From: Solwaraspora sp. WMMA2056
GTDB taxonomy: Bacteria; Actinomycetota; Actinomycetes; Mycobacteriales; Micromonosporaceae
Direction of reading: 5' to 3'
NCBI RefSeq assembly: GCF_030345095.1
Contig: NZ_CP128360.1
Coordinates: 4,278,001-4,342,000 of the forward strand
DNA: 64,000 nucleotides
The translations under genes were made by a program, and so were the position numbers. Position 1 is the first letter of the stretch. Every line of letters begins with the position of its first letter. This document shows, piece by piece, positions 9,565 through 18,214 of this stretch. The notes beneath the pieces are model-generated. The model saw nothing but the letters and a program-made list of their open reading frames with translations, did no database searches and had not been told where the DNA came from.

Positions 9565-10080
9565 TCACTCGGTCGTGGCGCTCGACGGGTTGACGAACTG
9601 GCCCCGGTAGAACGACAACGCCGGTACGTTCGTCGGCTTCAGGTGCACGTGGTCGACATCGAGCAGGATGATCACGTGATCGCCGCTGGTGATCACGTGG
9701 TCGCGGCGGCCGGCGAGGATCGCCGGTGTGCCGGTCAGCACCGGGACACCGTCCGGACCGGGTGCCCAGGAGACCCCGGCGAGTTTCTCGGTGCCGGTGA
9801 GTCCCGAGGTGGCGAACCGGCGCGCCACGTCCTCCTGGTCACGGCTGAGGATGTGGATGGCGATCCGTTCGGCGGCCACGAGGGTCGCGAAGCTGGACGA
9901 GGAGCTGGTGACGCAGAACAGCACCTTCGCGGGCTGGAGCGATACCGAGGTGAACGAGTTGACGGTCAGCGCGGCCACGTTGCCCTGCGCGGTAACGGCG
10001 GTGACGGCGGTGACGCCGGTGGGGAAGTGCCCGCACACCTGGCGGAACTGGGTGGAGTCGAACAAGGGCTCGGCCGTCAC
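9565..10080 (-). CDS. Flavin reductase (NADH:FMN oxidoreductase) domain protein
   Basis: 171 residues from GTG 10080. The flavin-reductase-like fold is shown by FDSTQFRQVCGHFPTGVTAV, the flavin-binding stretch NSFTSVSLQPAKVLFC, and a C-terminal DHVIILLDVDHV/FYRGQF segment. Such proteins reduce FMN or FAD for a separate monooxygenase. The start chosen lies 4 bases after the VOC stop; a start at 10158 would overlap that gene by 74 bases and add a low-complexity tail. It is the only obvious flavin reductase in the catabolic island, which has four luciferase-like monooxygenases, so it is a good candidate electron donor for them (inference). Confidence 0.82.
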   Translation of the reverse strand: MTAEPLFDSTQFRQVCGHFPTGVTAVTAVTAQGNVAALTVNSFTSVSLQPAKVLFCVTSSSSSFATLVAAERIAIHILSRDQEDVARRFATSGLTGTEKLAGVSWAPGPDGVPVLTGTPAILAGRRDHVITSGDHVIILLDVDHVHLKPTNVPALSFYRGQFVNPSSATTE

Positions 10081-10084
10081 CGGG

Positions 10085-10894
10085 TCACCGCCTGGGGGAG
10101 GAGTCGTGCCCGGGGCGAAGTCCGCCGTCGAGCTGGATGAGGCAGAGCGTGTGACCACCGGGATCCTTCACCAGGTGCAGCGGTCCGTACGGGCTGTCGA
10201 CCGGGCCGACGGTCGGCGTCCCGCCGAGCGCGCAGACCTGGGTCAGCGCCTGGGGAAGGCAGGCCACGGCGAAGTAGGTGATCCATTTCGCCGGGATCAG
10301 ATTCGGCCATTCGTTGTCGAGGGCGAGGACGCCGGCGACCGCGACGTCGTCGAGCATCAGCAGGGTGTACGGCCGGGAGGTCGGCGTGTCGCCGGTGCGG
10401 CGGGTGGCGTAGCCGAACAGGGACCGGTAGTAGGTCACCGACTCGGCGGGCTCCCCGGTGTCCAGCTCGTTCCAGCACAGTGCGCCGACCGAGTTGAGCA
10501 TCTGGACGCCGGAGCGTGACTCGCCCTGGTAGAGGCCGAACGCGGCGCCGAACGGATCGATGACCACGGCGCCCGTACCGGCGGCCGGCAGGTAACGCGG
10601 ACGGGTGACGAGCTCGCCGCCGAGCGCGACCGCCCGGGCGGCGGAGTGGCTGACGTCGTCGACCGCGAAGTAGACGATCCAGCCCCGGGGGCGACCGCCG
10701 TGCAGGGCGGCGGCGTTCGAGATGCCGGCCACGTCGCGCCCGTCGATGCCGCACATCCGGTACGTGGTGGCCCCGAGCCGTTCGGAGCGGACCGTCCAGC
10801 CCAGCAGTGCGCGGTAGAAGGGTTCGACCTTGTCCGGATCGGGGGTGGACAACTCCACCCAGACGGCCTCGCCGGGCCGGAATCGCCTGTTCAT
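10085..10894 (-). CDS. Two-domain VOC (glyoxalase/dioxygenase-fold) protein
   Basis: 269 residues containing two vicinal-oxygen-chelate modules: about 8-130 (VWVELSTPDPDKVEPFYRALLGW ... VIDPFGAAFGLYQG, shown here in part) and about 140-262 (CWNELDTGEPAESVTYYRSLFGY ... DPGGHTLCLIQ). The spacing and tandem organisation resemble the mycobacterial CFP30B-like proteins. Function of that family is not settled. The start ATG overlaps the crotonase stop (ATGA), so the two genes are translationally coupled and controlled from the 11.6-kb divergent promoter. Confidence 0.8.
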   Translation of the reverse strand: MNRRFRPGEAVWVELSTPDPDKVEPFYRALLGWTVRSERLGATTYRMCGIDGRDVAGISNAAALHGGRPRGWIVYFAVDDVSHSAARAVALGGELVTRPRYLPAAGTGAVVIDPFGAAFGLYQGESRSGVQMLNSVGALCWNELDTGEPAESVTYYRSLFGYATRRTGDTPTSRPYTLLMLDDVAVAGVLALDNEWPNLIPAKWITYFAVACLPQALTQVCALGGTPTVGPVDSPYGPLHLVKDPGGHTLCLIQLDGGLRPGHDSSPRR

Positions 10895-11628
10895 CCGGAC
10901 GCTCCTCGGGTGGTGACGCTGGCGACGATGCTGTGGGCCGAGACGTCGTAGGCATGATCGGGAGCGCCGGTGGCCAAACTGGACTCGACGACCTCGACCA
11001 CCGCCCGTAGCGTGCGGCCGGGTACGGCGAGCAGCGACTCGACCAGGGCCTCGACCGCACGGTCGAGGCCGTCGTCGGCGACGACTCCGGCGACCAGTCC
11101 CCAGGCGAGGAGTTGGTCGGCCGTCGCCGTGGCGACTCCGGTCAGCAGGTGGTAGGCCAGTGAACGAGGGAGCACCTGGGCGATGGTGTGGCCGACGCCA
11201 GCGGGGGCGAAACCGTAGCGGGCCTCGGGCAGCGACAGGCTGGCGCTGGCGGCGGCGATCGGCAGGTGCACGGCGTCGAGCAGGCCGGCGCCGAAGCCGA
11301 TCACGCGTCCCCGTACCGGGGCGACGACCGGCACCGGAAGCCGCCGGATCCGCCGTAACGCGGCGTCACTGGCGCGCAGGCCGTCGGCGACCGCCTCGGG
11401 CGACCTGTCGGCCAGTCCGGCGAACGCCGAGGTGTCCCAGCCGCCGCAGAAGTGCCGTCCGGCCATCTCGAGGTGGACGACCGTGCAGGCGTCGTCGGCC
11501 GCGGCGGCCTCCAGCGCGCGGACGAGTTCGCCCAGCGTCGCGTCGTCGAGGCAGTTGCCGCGGGCCGCGTTGTCGTAACGCACCTGGATGAGGCGTCCGT
11601 TGTGTCGTGGCGTGAGGGTGAGGTCCAC
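10891..11628 (-). CDS. Enoyl-CoA hydratase/isomerase (crotonase) family protein
   Basis: About 245 residues of crotonase fold. The oxyanion-hole segment RHFCGGWDTSAF and the second loop VIGFGAGLLDAVHLPIA are visible. Of the two classical hydratase glutamates, the first (Glu144 of rat hydratase) is replaced by Leu, while the second is kept in LPEARYG, so isomerase, hydrolase or lyase activity is as likely as hydration. The GTG at 11628 was chosen because a -10 (TATGAT) ends 7 bases before it, predicting a leaderless mRNA; an in-frame ATG at 11640 overlaps that -10. Leu91 uses a TTA codon. First gene of a three-gene operon with the VOC and flavin reductase genes. Confidence 0.8.
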   Translation of the reverse strand: MDLTLTPRHNGRLIQVRYDNAARGNCLDDATLGELVRALEAAAADDACTVVHLEMAGRHFCGGWDTSAFAGLADRSPEAVADGLRASDAALRRIRRLPVPVVAPVRGRVIGFGAGLLDAVHLPIAAASASLSLPEARYGFAPAGVGHTIAQVLPRSLAYHLLTGVATATADQLLAWGLVAGVVADDGLDRAVEALVESLLAVPGRTLRAVVEVVESSLATGAPDHAYDVSAHSIVASVTTRGASG

Positions 11629-11635
11629 CCGGCCG

Positions 11636-11664
11636 ATCATACATACCGGTCGGTATGAAAACAA
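11636..11664 (-). promoter_or_regulatory. Crotonase promoter with operator in the spacer
   Basis: On the minus strand: -35 TTGTTT (11659-11664), 17-base spacer, -10 TATGAT (11636-11641), then 7 bases to the GTG at 11628. The spacer holds the perfect inverted repeat CATACCGGTCGGTATG (11642-11657; 7-bp arms, central GT), a compact variant of the island operator. Binding there would block RNA polymerase. Confidence 0.65.
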
Positions 11665-11725
11665 CGTCCCTGGTCGGCTGGGCTTTGTCATGCGAATGTC
11701 ATAGTCGAGATACCTGGTGGAACCG

Positions 11726-11754
11726 TTGACTTGATACCGGCTGGTCGGTACTTT
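11726..11754 (+). promoter_or_regulatory. ABC importer promoter with operator in the spacer
   Basis: -35 TTGACT (11726-11731), 17-base spacer, -10 TACTTT (11749-11754). The operator copy ATACCGGCTGGTCGGTAC occupies 11734-11751, filling the spacer. This mirrors the divergent crotonase promoter 80 bases away and predicts repression of the importer operon by the same regulator. Confidence 0.68.
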
Positions 11755-11820
11755 GTGGCCAACGTCACCGGCGCGTCACGCGGTGGCATGAACGGGTCCA
11801 TCGCTGTGAAGGACACCCCG

Positions 11821-13344
11821 ATGATCATGAAATCCCCGCTCCTGCGGCGGTCCCTCGTGGCGGCCGCCACCATCACCGTCGCAAGCGTCAGCCTCACCGC
11901 CTGCGGTGGCACTGATTCCACCGAGACCGGACAATCCGGCCCGACTGTCATCCGCGCGCTGCTCGCGGCCCAGCCAGCCACCCTCGACCCGATCGTCGGG
12001 GCACGCTCCGCCCAGATCGTCTGGGCCACGATGCTCGAACCGTTGATCGACACCGACTCCGCCCTCGCCCCGACCGACACCGGCCTCATCACCGACTGGG
12101 CCCGTACCGACGCGACGACCTGGACGTTCACGGTCCGCCCCGACATCAGCTTCAGCAACGGCGAAAAGGCCGACGCCGCCGCGGTCGCGAACACCATCAC
12201 CCTCACCCGTGACACCGAGGCGTCGCCGCTGAAGTCCTACTTCAGCAACGTCACCTCCATCGAGGCCACCGACGACACGACCGTCGTGCTCACCACCGGG
12301 ACGCCGCAGTACAACATTCCCGATCTGCTCACCACGGTCTACCTGGTGCCGCCGGCCTACTACCAGGAGCAGGGATCCGAGGGCTTCGCCGCGGCGCCGG
12401 TCGGCACCGGGCCGTACGTGTGGGCCGGCGCCAACGCGGGTCGCGACATCTCGGTCACCACGAACTCCGACTACTGGGGCGAGGCGCCGGCGAACGGCGG
12501 CATCACCTTCACCTGGGCCAACGAAGCCGCGCAACGTCTTGCGTTGATCCAGAGCAACAGCGTCGACATCGCCTTCGACCTCCCACCGGCTCAGGCGCAG
12601 ACAGCCGAGGCGGCCGGCGTCGAGGTGGTCAGCACCGAGACCGCGATGAAGATCATCGCCTTCCTCGACTCGACCAAGGAACCGTTCGACGACCCGCAGT
12701 TGCGCGAGGCCGCCGCCCTGGCCATCGACCGCGACGCGATCGTCAGCGGCATCTTCGACGGCCAGGCCGCCGCCGATGCGGGCCTGCTCAACGTCCGGCC
12801 CGGCCAGCAGCCGCAGGACAGTGTCACCGCCGATCCGGCGAGGGCCGAACAACTCGTCGGGGACGCGACCCCGGCCGTGCAGATCACCTACCCGGCGGCG
12901 CAGTACACCAACATCGAAGAGGTCGCCCAGGCCGTCGGCGGCAGCCTCGAACAGGCCGGCTTCGCCGTTTCCTACGAGCCGCTGGACTACGGAACGTTGG
13001 TCCAACGGATCATCGGACGTCAGGTTCCCGGTATCGCCATCTTCGCCGGGGTTCCCAACGTCGCGGTGCCGGACTACTTCGTCAGCGGATTCATGAAGAC
13101 CGCGTCGCTGACCGGCAACTGTCCCGACCCACAGATCGACCAACTCGCCCAGCAGGCCCTCGAACAGGACAGCGCCGAACAGGCCGCTCCCATCTACGAG
13201 CAGCTCAACACCATCGGAGTGGTCGAAAAGCACTGCTATGTCCCCCTCTACCGGCAGATCTTCAACTACGCGACCGGTCCCGGTGTCACCGGCGTCGAGT
13301 TCGGTCCGCTGAACACCGTGGACTTCACGAAGACGACCCGCTGA
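11821..13344 (+). CDS. ABC transporter substrate-binding lipoprotein (SBP_bac_5 family)
   Basis: 507 residues; peptide/nickel/opine-type solute-binding protein. It has an N-terminal lipoprotein signal: MKSPLLRRS, hydrophobic core, then lipobox LTAC with the acylated Cys before GGTDST. Family-typical elements are TLDPIVGARSAQ near the mature N-terminus, the RPDISFSNG motif and AAPVGTGPYVW. It would capture substrate outside the membrane for the importer encoded by the next four genes. The ATG at 11821 was chosen for the AAGGAC SD 6 bases upstream; ATG 11827 is equally compatible with the signal peptide. Substrate unknown; its place in the operon suggests the compound degraded by the island rather than ordinary peptides. 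Confidence 0.9.
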   Translation: MIMKSPLLRRSLVAAATITVASVSLTACGGTDSTETGQSGPTVIRALLAAQPATLDPIVGARSAQIVWATMLEPLIDTDSALAPTDTGLITDWARTDATTWTFTVRPDISFSNGEKADAAAVANTITLTRDTEASPLKSYFSNVTSIEATDDTTVVLTTGTPQYNIPDLLTTVYLVPPAYYQEQGSEGFAAAPVGTGPYVWAGANAGRDISVTTNSDYWGEAPANGGITFTWANEAAQRLALIQSNSVDIAFDLPPAQAQTAEAAGVEVVSTETAMKIIAFLDSTKEPFDDPQLREAAALAIDRDAIVSGIFDGQAAADAGLLNVRPGQQPQDSVTADPARAEQLVGDATPAVQITYPAAQYTNIEEVAQAVGGSLEQAGFAVSYEPLDYGTLVQRIIGRQVPGIAIFAGVPNVAVPDYFVSGFMKTASLTGNCPDPQIDQLAQQALEQDSAEQAAPIYEQLNTIGVVEKHCYVPLYRQIFNYATGPGVTGVEFGPLNTVDFTKTTR

Positions 13345-13346
13345 CG

Positions 13347-14186
13347 ATGGCCGAGGTAGTGCAGGCGGGGGTGCCGGGTGACCGGCACTCCCGCACCCCG
13401 GACACCGACACCGCCGTACTGGTGGTCGACGACCTGGTGGTCGAACACCGCGACCGCCGCACGGGGACGGCCCTGCGCGCCGTCGACGGTGTGTCGTTGC
13501 GGATCGGCGCGGGCGAGAGCGTCGCCGTCGTCGGCGAGTCGGGATCCGGCAAGACGACCCTCGCGATGGCGGCGACCGGGCTGGGCGCCCGTGGCGTCGG
13601 GACCATCAGACTCCTCGGGCACGAACTCTCCTCGACCGGTCGGGCGCAGCTGCGGCGGCTGCGACCCGAGGTGCAGGTGGTGTTCCAGGATCCGCACGGG
13701 TCGCTCGACCCCCGGCAGTCGGTGCGCTCCGGGCTACGGGAACTCCGCGGGCTGCAACCGGCGCGCACCTCCTGGATCAGCGACACCGACCTGCTCGACC
13801 GGGTCCGGCTCGCGCCGCAGATCCTGGACCGCTTCCCGCACCAGCTCTCCGGTGGCCAGGCCCAGCGGGTCTGCATCGCACGGGCGCTACTCATGCGGCC
13901 ACGGCTGATCGTCGCCGACGAGCCGACCTCCGGTCTCGACGTCTCGGTGCAGGCCGACGTGCTGGAGCTGCTGACCGAGATCCGCCGCAGCACCGGCGCG
14001 GCACTGTTGATGATCAGCCACGATCTCGCCGTCGTCCGGTCCGTCTGCGATCTTGTGCACGTCATGTGCCACGGCCGTGTCGTCGAGTCCGGGCCCTGCG
14101 AGAAGGTCTTCGTCACCCCGGAGCACGACTACACGCGCGAACTGCTCGCCGCGATGCCCGGCGCGCGCTGGAGGTCCCGCCGATGA
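13347..14186 (+). CDS. ABC importer ATPase (DppD/OppF type)
   Basis: 279 residues with Walker A GESGSGKTT, Q-loop VVFQDPHGSLDPRQ, signature LSGGQAQR, Walker B LIVADEPTSGLDVS and switch His in MISHDLAVV. This is the oligopeptide/nickel importer ATPase subfamily. Its ATG lies two bases after the binding-protein stop, and its end overlaps the permease start by ATGA. It pairs with the second ATPase at 15996 to drive the heterodimeric permease. Confidence 0.92.
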   Translation: MAEVVQAGVPGDRHSRTPDTDTAVLVVDDLVVEHRDRRTGTALRAVDGVSLRIGAGESVAVVGESGSGKTTLAMAATGLGARGVGTIRLLGHELSSTGRAQLRRLRPEVQVVFQDPHGSLDPRQSVRSGLRELRGLQPARTSWISDTDLLDRVRLAPQILDRFPHQLSGGQAQRVCIARALLMRPRLIVADEPTSGLDVSVQADVLELLTEIRRSTGAALLMISHDLAVVRSVCDLVHVMCHGRVVESGPCEKVFVTPEHDYTRELLAAMPGARWRSRR

Positions 14187-15106
14187 AGACCACCACGGTA
14201 CGGCGCGTCGGCAGCCGGCTCGCGTCACTGCTCGCCTCGCTGCTCATCGCGCTCAGCCTGGCCTTCGCACTCGGCCGGCTCTCCGGCGATCCGACCGTTG
14301 CCATTCTCGGCCCGATGGCCACCCCGGAGCAGCGTGACGCACTGCGCCACGAACTCGGTCTCGACCTGCCGCTGGCCGTGCAGTACCTCGACTACCTCAA
14401 GGGCATCCTCACCGGTGACCTCGGTCAGTCGCTGCAGTTCTATCAGGCAAACACCACGCTGATCGCCGACCGGTTGCCGTTCACCCTGCAACTGGTCGCC
14501 GCCGGGATGGCGCTCGCCGTACTCGTCGGCGTGCCGCTCGGAGTGCTGGCCGCGACCCGGGAGGGCACCTGGTGGGACCGCGCCGCGTCGACCCTCGCCC
14601 TGCTCGGCCAGTCGGTGCCCGTCTTCTGGTTCGGCATGATGCTGGTGGCGCTGTTCGCCGTCAACCTTGGCTGGTTGCCCGCCGGCCAGTCCGGCACCGC
14701 ACGACATCTGATCCTGCCCGCCGTCACCATGTCGGTGTACCCGATGGCGCAGATCGCCCGGCTCACCCGGGCGTCGATGGCTGAGGCGCTGGCCGAGCCG
14801 TACATCGACTCCGCCCGGGCCCGAGGACTGCGCGGGCGACAGGTCGTCTGGCGGCACGCGTTCAAGAACGCAATGATGCCGATCCTGACCATCGTCGTAC
14901 TGCAGACCGGCATCCTGCTCTCCGGCGCGGTCGCGATCGAGTACGTCTACTCCTGGCCAGGTCTCGGTCAGCTCGCGCTGCAGGCCATCCAGTTCCGTGA
15001 CTTTCCGCTCGTCCAGGCGATCGTCGTCTTCGGTGCCCTGACGTTCGTCCTGCTGAACCTGGTCGTCGACGTGATCCATTCCGCGGTCGACCCGAGGGTG
15101 AGGTGA
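14183..15106 (+). CDS. ABC importer permease (DppB type)
   Basis: 307 residues, about six membrane helices, the first at about 12-30. DppB features: GLDLPLAVQYLDYLKGILTGDLG near the N-terminus, and the EAA loop SARARGLRGRQVVWRHAFKN that contacts the ATPase. Start ATG overlaps the ATPase stop. Forms the membrane channel with the following permease. Confidence 0.92.
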   Translation: MKTTTVRRVGSRLASLLASLLIALSLAFALGRLSGDPTVAILGPMATPEQRDALRHELGLDLPLAVQYLDYLKGILTGDLGQSLQFYQANTTLIADRLPFTLQLVAAGMALAVLVGVPLGVLAATREGTWWDRAASTLALLGQSVPVFWFGMMLVALFAVNLGWLPAGQSGTARHLILPAVTMSVYPMAQIARLTRASMAEALAEPYIDSARARGLRGRQVVWRHAFKNAMMPILTIVVLQTGILLSGAVAIEYVYSWPGLGQLALQAIQFRDFPLVQAIVVFGALTFVLLNLVVDVIHSAVDPRVR

Positions 15107-15999
15107 CGGCCATGAGCAGATCAGATCTCCACCCGGCGCCGACGACGCAAGCGCCCCGACGCCCGGTACGGCGTGCCCGGACCTCGGTGTTCTGGCTCTC
15201 CCTGCCGCTGGTGGTGGTCGCCGGCCTGGTCCTGGTGCTGCCACTGACCGGACTGCTGCCGGAGACCGGGCAGGATCTGGCCGCGACCCGACGGCCGCCC
15301 GCCTTCCTCGACGGCGGCTCCTGGGCTCACCCGCTGGGCACCGACAAGCTCGGCCAGGACGTACTCACCCAGTTTGTCTCCGCAGGCCGGCTGACCATCC
15401 TGATCGGCCTGGTCGGCGCCCTGGTCGCGATCGGCCCCGGCACCCTGCTCGGCATGCTGGCCGGCTACTTCCGTGGCTGGGTCGACCGGGTCATCTCGGT
15501 GCTCATCGACGCCCAGTTGGCGCTGCCGTTCATCCTGGTCGCGCTCGCGATCATCTCGAACCGGGGCAGCTCCCTGCCGGTGCTGTTCCTGGTGCTGGCG
15601 CTGACCGGCTGGGCCGTCTGCGCCCGGGTCACCCGCTCGGCGACCCTGGCGATCCGGGAACGGCAGTTCGTGACCGGACTGCGGGCGGCCGGAGCGTCGG
15701 AGACGCGGATCGTCGCGCGGCACGTCCTGCCCAACCTCGCCGGAACGGTCGTCGCGCTCGGCACCCTCCAGATCGGTACGGCGATCCTGGTCGAGAGCGC
15801 GTTGAGCTTTCTCGGCCTGGGTGTGCCACCGCCGAGTGTCAGCTGGGGCTCGATGCTCGCCTCCGGTCAGGATGAGCTCAGCCAGGCCTGGTGGATCGCG
15901 CTGTTCCCCGGCCTCGCCATCACTCTGCTGGTGCTGCTGGTCAACCTGTTGGGCGACGCGCTGCTCACCCACCACGACCCACGGAAGAGGCACCGATGA
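15103..15999 (+). CDS. ABC importer permease (DppC type)
   Basis: 298 residues with a DppC-type N-terminal helix (VFWLSLPLVVVAGLVLVL), HPLGTDKLGQDVLTQ before the core, and the EAA motif GLRAAGASETRIVARHVLPN. GTG 15103 overlaps the previous stop (GTGA); ATG 15112 is an alternative that would drop three residues. Partner of the DppB-type subunit. Confidence 0.92.
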   Translation: MTAMSRSDLHPAPTTQAPRRPVRRARTSVFWLSLPLVVVAGLVLVLPLTGLLPETGQDLAATRRPPAFLDGGSWAHPLGTDKLGQDVLTQFVSAGRLTILIGLVGALVAIGPGTLLGMLAGYFRGWVDRVISVLIDAQLALPFILVALAIISNRGSSLPVLFLVLALTGWAVCARVTRSATLAIRERQFVTGLRAAGASETRIVARHVLPNLAGTVVALGTLQIGTAILVESALSFLGLGVPPPSVSWGSMLASGQDELSQAWWIALFPGLAITLLVLLVNLLGDALLTHHDPRKRHR

Positions 16000-16787
16000 C
16001 CGCGCTGCTGACCGTCGCGGGCCTGACCGTCGCCGCCCGCCTGACCGGCGACGACCTGCTGCTGCTCGACGACGTGCACCTCGACGTCGGGCGTGGCCAG
16101 ATCGTCGGCGTCGTCGGCGAATCCGGTAGCGGCAAGACCACCCTCGCCCGCACCGTCGTCGGGTTGCTCGAGCGCAACGTCCAGGTGAAGGACGGCGCTG
16201 TCACCCTCGCCGGCGAGGTGGTCGTGGCACCCGGGGTCGACCGGACCGACCGGGTGCGTGGCCGTGCCGTCGGCATGGTCTTCCAGGACGCGTCACGCTC
16301 GCTGAACCCGCTGATGAAGGTCCGCACCCAGCTCGCGGAGGTGCTGCGCCGGCACGTGACGGGCATCAGCCGGGCGGAGGTCGAGCGGCGTTCGGTGGAG
16401 GTCCTGGGACAGATGCGCATCAGTGACCCGGCCCGGGTGCTGAACAGCTACCCGCACCAGCTCTCCGGTGGACTGCGGCAACGGGTCGCCATCGGGCTGG
16501 CCGTCGTGACCCGTCCCTCGCTGGTGATCGCCGACGAATGCACCACCGCCCTCGACGTCACGACCCAGACCAAGGTGGTCAGCCTGTTCCGCACCCTGGT
16601 CGACGAACTCGGCATCGGCCTGCTCTTCGTCACCCACGACCTGATGCTCGCCAGCGACATCTGTGACCGGATCGCGGTGATGAGCGGCGGACGGGTCGTC
16701 GAACAGGGTGCCGCCCTGCAGGTGCTGGAGCAGCCGCAACAGGACTACACGCGGCGACTGCTCGCCGCCATCCCCTCGTGGAGCTGA
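15996..16787 (+). CDS. ABC importer ATPase (DppF/OppD type)
   Basis: 263 residues with Walker A GESGSGKTT, Q-loop VFQDASRSLNP, signature LSGGLRQR, Walker B LVIADECTTALDVT (Cys in place of the common Pro after Glu) and FVTHDLMLA. Start overlaps the permease stop (ATGA). Completes an SBP-ATPase-permease-permease-ATPase importer operon that continues into the metabolic genes, which ties uptake to catabolism. Confidence 0.92.
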   Translation: MTALLTVAGLTVAARLTGDDLLLLDDVHLDVGRGQIVGVVGESGSGKTTLARTVVGLLERNVQVKDGAVTLAGEVVVAPGVDRTDRVRGRAVGMVFQDASRSLNPLMKVRTQLAEVLRRHVTGISRAEVERRSVEVLGQMRISDPARVLNSYPHQLSGGLRQRVAIGLAVVTRPSLVIADECTTALDVTTQTKVVSLFRTLVDELGIGLLFVTHDLMLASDICDRIAVMSGGRVVEQGAALQVLEQPQQDYTRRLLAAIPSWS

Positions 16788-16801
16788 AGGAGAACCGCGA
16801 C

Positions 16802-18214
16802 ATGCCTGACCAGCCCGGTGTCGACGGGTACGCGGTACACCTGCCGGCGTACGCCCTGCACGACAACAGACTCGACACGGCCGACCCGCCGCGACCCGGT
16901 GGCCCGGTACGCGGCGTCGCCGCCTTCGACGAGGACGCCGTCACCATGGCCGTCGAGGCGTTGCGCTCCGTCGCCGTCGACCATCCGGTCCGCGGCCAGG
17001 TGCTGTTCGGGACCACCAGCGCACCGTACGAGGCGAAGACCTCGGCCGGGGTGGTGCATGCCGCGCTCGGGCTCGATCCGGCCGTCGGCGCGGTCGACCT
17101 GCGTGGTCACCGCTGCGGCGCGACCGCTGTCGACCTCGTCGTCCGGTCCGGTGCGGCGGCGGTGCTGGCCGACCTGCGGACCACCCGGCCCGGGGCACCC
17201 GACGAGCTGGCCCAGGGCGACGCCGCTGCGGCGTTCGTCGGCGGCGGTACCCGCGCCGCCGCGCTGCTCGCCCGCGCCGGACACACCACCGAGATCCTGG
17301 AACGGTGGCGACTGCCCGGGGAACGTCACGACCGGGTCTGGGACGAACGGTTCACCGCTGACGTCCTGGTGACCGCGGGCCTCGACACCGCCCGGCGGGC
17401 CATGGCCGCCGCGTCCCTGGACACCGTCGACGAGGTCGTCGTCTCCTCGTCGAACGCCCGGGCCGCCGCGGCGCTGCGGCGGGCACTGCGCGGTTCCGGG
17501 GTCGACGTACGGGTCGAACGGGCCACCGGGTTCACCGGTGCCGCCCATCCCGCCCTGCTGCTTGCCGCCGCGCTCGACGAGTCGCAGCCGGGCCGGACGA
17601 TTCTGCTGCTGTCAGCCACCGAAGGCGCGGACGCGTTCGTCTGGCGGGCCGGTGCGGGGGTGCGGTCGGCGCGGGCCGGGCGCTCCGTCCGCGACCAGTT
17701 GGCCGCCCGTCGGCCCGTCGGCTACGGCCGCTACCTGCGCTGGCGCGGGCTGCTGGACGTGCAGGGCCCCGCGCGGCCCGCGTCCCCGGCACCGGCCTCC
17801 CCGGCGATGTTCCGGCGCGCCGGCTGGAAGTACCGGCTCGAGGCCAGTCGGTGTGACGCCTGCGGGAACCTCACCAGCCCGCCGGGGCGGGTCTGCGCGT
17901 CCTGCGGAACCGCGTCGACGGGGCAGCCCACCGCGAAGGTCTCGCTGCGGGACAAGGTCGCCCGGGTCGTCTCCGCCACCAGGGACCATCTGACCACCAT
18001 GCCGGAGCCGGAGGTCGTGATCGTCGTCGCCGACGTCGACGGCGGCGGCCGGTTGACCACGTACGCGACCGATGTCGCGCCGGACGACGTGACGGTGGGC
18101 ATGCCGATGACGCCCACCTTCCGGCGACTGTGGACCACCGACTCGATCCACAACTACTTCTGGAAACTCCGGCCGGTTCCGGTGCCGGACCCGCCCGTGG
18201 AAGGACAGCACTGA
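16802..18214 (+). CDS. HMG-CoA synthase-like/DUF35 OB-fold fusion protein
   Basis: 470 residues. The N-terminal 330 residues look like the thiolase-superfamily HMGS/KAS-III fold (GYAVHLPAY, VLFGTTSAPYEAKTSAG, ALGLDPAVGAVDLRG). The usual nucleophile region reads HRCGATA, with Cys105 one place later than in KAS-III/HMGS patterns and Arg at the expected position. The C-terminal 125 residues are a DUF35 OB-fold with a rubredoxin-like zinc ribbon (Cys351, Cys354, Cys365, Cys368). DUF35 proteins partner SCP2-type thiolases, and the next gene encodes one, overlapping by one base. ATG 16802 follows AAGGAG by 8 bases. Likely a scaffold or acyl-transfer subunit for carbon-carbon bond cleavage or formation. 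Confidence 0.8.
   Translation: MPDQPGVDGYAVHLPAYALHDNRLDTADPPRPGGPVRGVAAFDEDAVTMAVEALRSVAVDHPVRGQVLFGTTSAPYEAKTSAGVVHAALGLDPAVGAVDLRGHRCGATAVDLVVRSGAAAVLADLRTTRPGAPDELAQGDAAAAFVGGGTRAAALLARAGHTTEILERWRLPGERHDRVWDERFTADVLVTAGLDTARRAMAAASLDTVDEVVVSSSNARAAAALRRALRGSGVDVRVERATGFTGAAHPALLLAAALDESQPGRTILLLSATEGADAFVWRAGAGVRSARAGRSVRDQLAARRPVGYGRYLRWRGLLDVQGPARPASPAPASPAMFRRAGWKYRLEASRCDACGNLTSPPGRVCASCGTASTGQPTAKVSLRDKVARVVSATRDHLTTMPEPEVVIVVADVDGGGRLTTYATDVAPDDVTVGMPMTPTFRRLWTTDSIHNYFWKLRPVPVPDPPVEGQH

Noticed and set aside
11776-13233. A 485-codon minus-strand frame opposite the ABC binding protein
   Set aside because: Shadow of the SBP gene; Gly/Arg/Asp-rich with no motif and no SD.
16778-16801. 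Upstream GTG (16778) as the start of the HMGS-like/DUF35 protein
   Set aside because: It overlaps the ATPase end and lacks an SD, whereas ATG 16802 follows AAGGAG.
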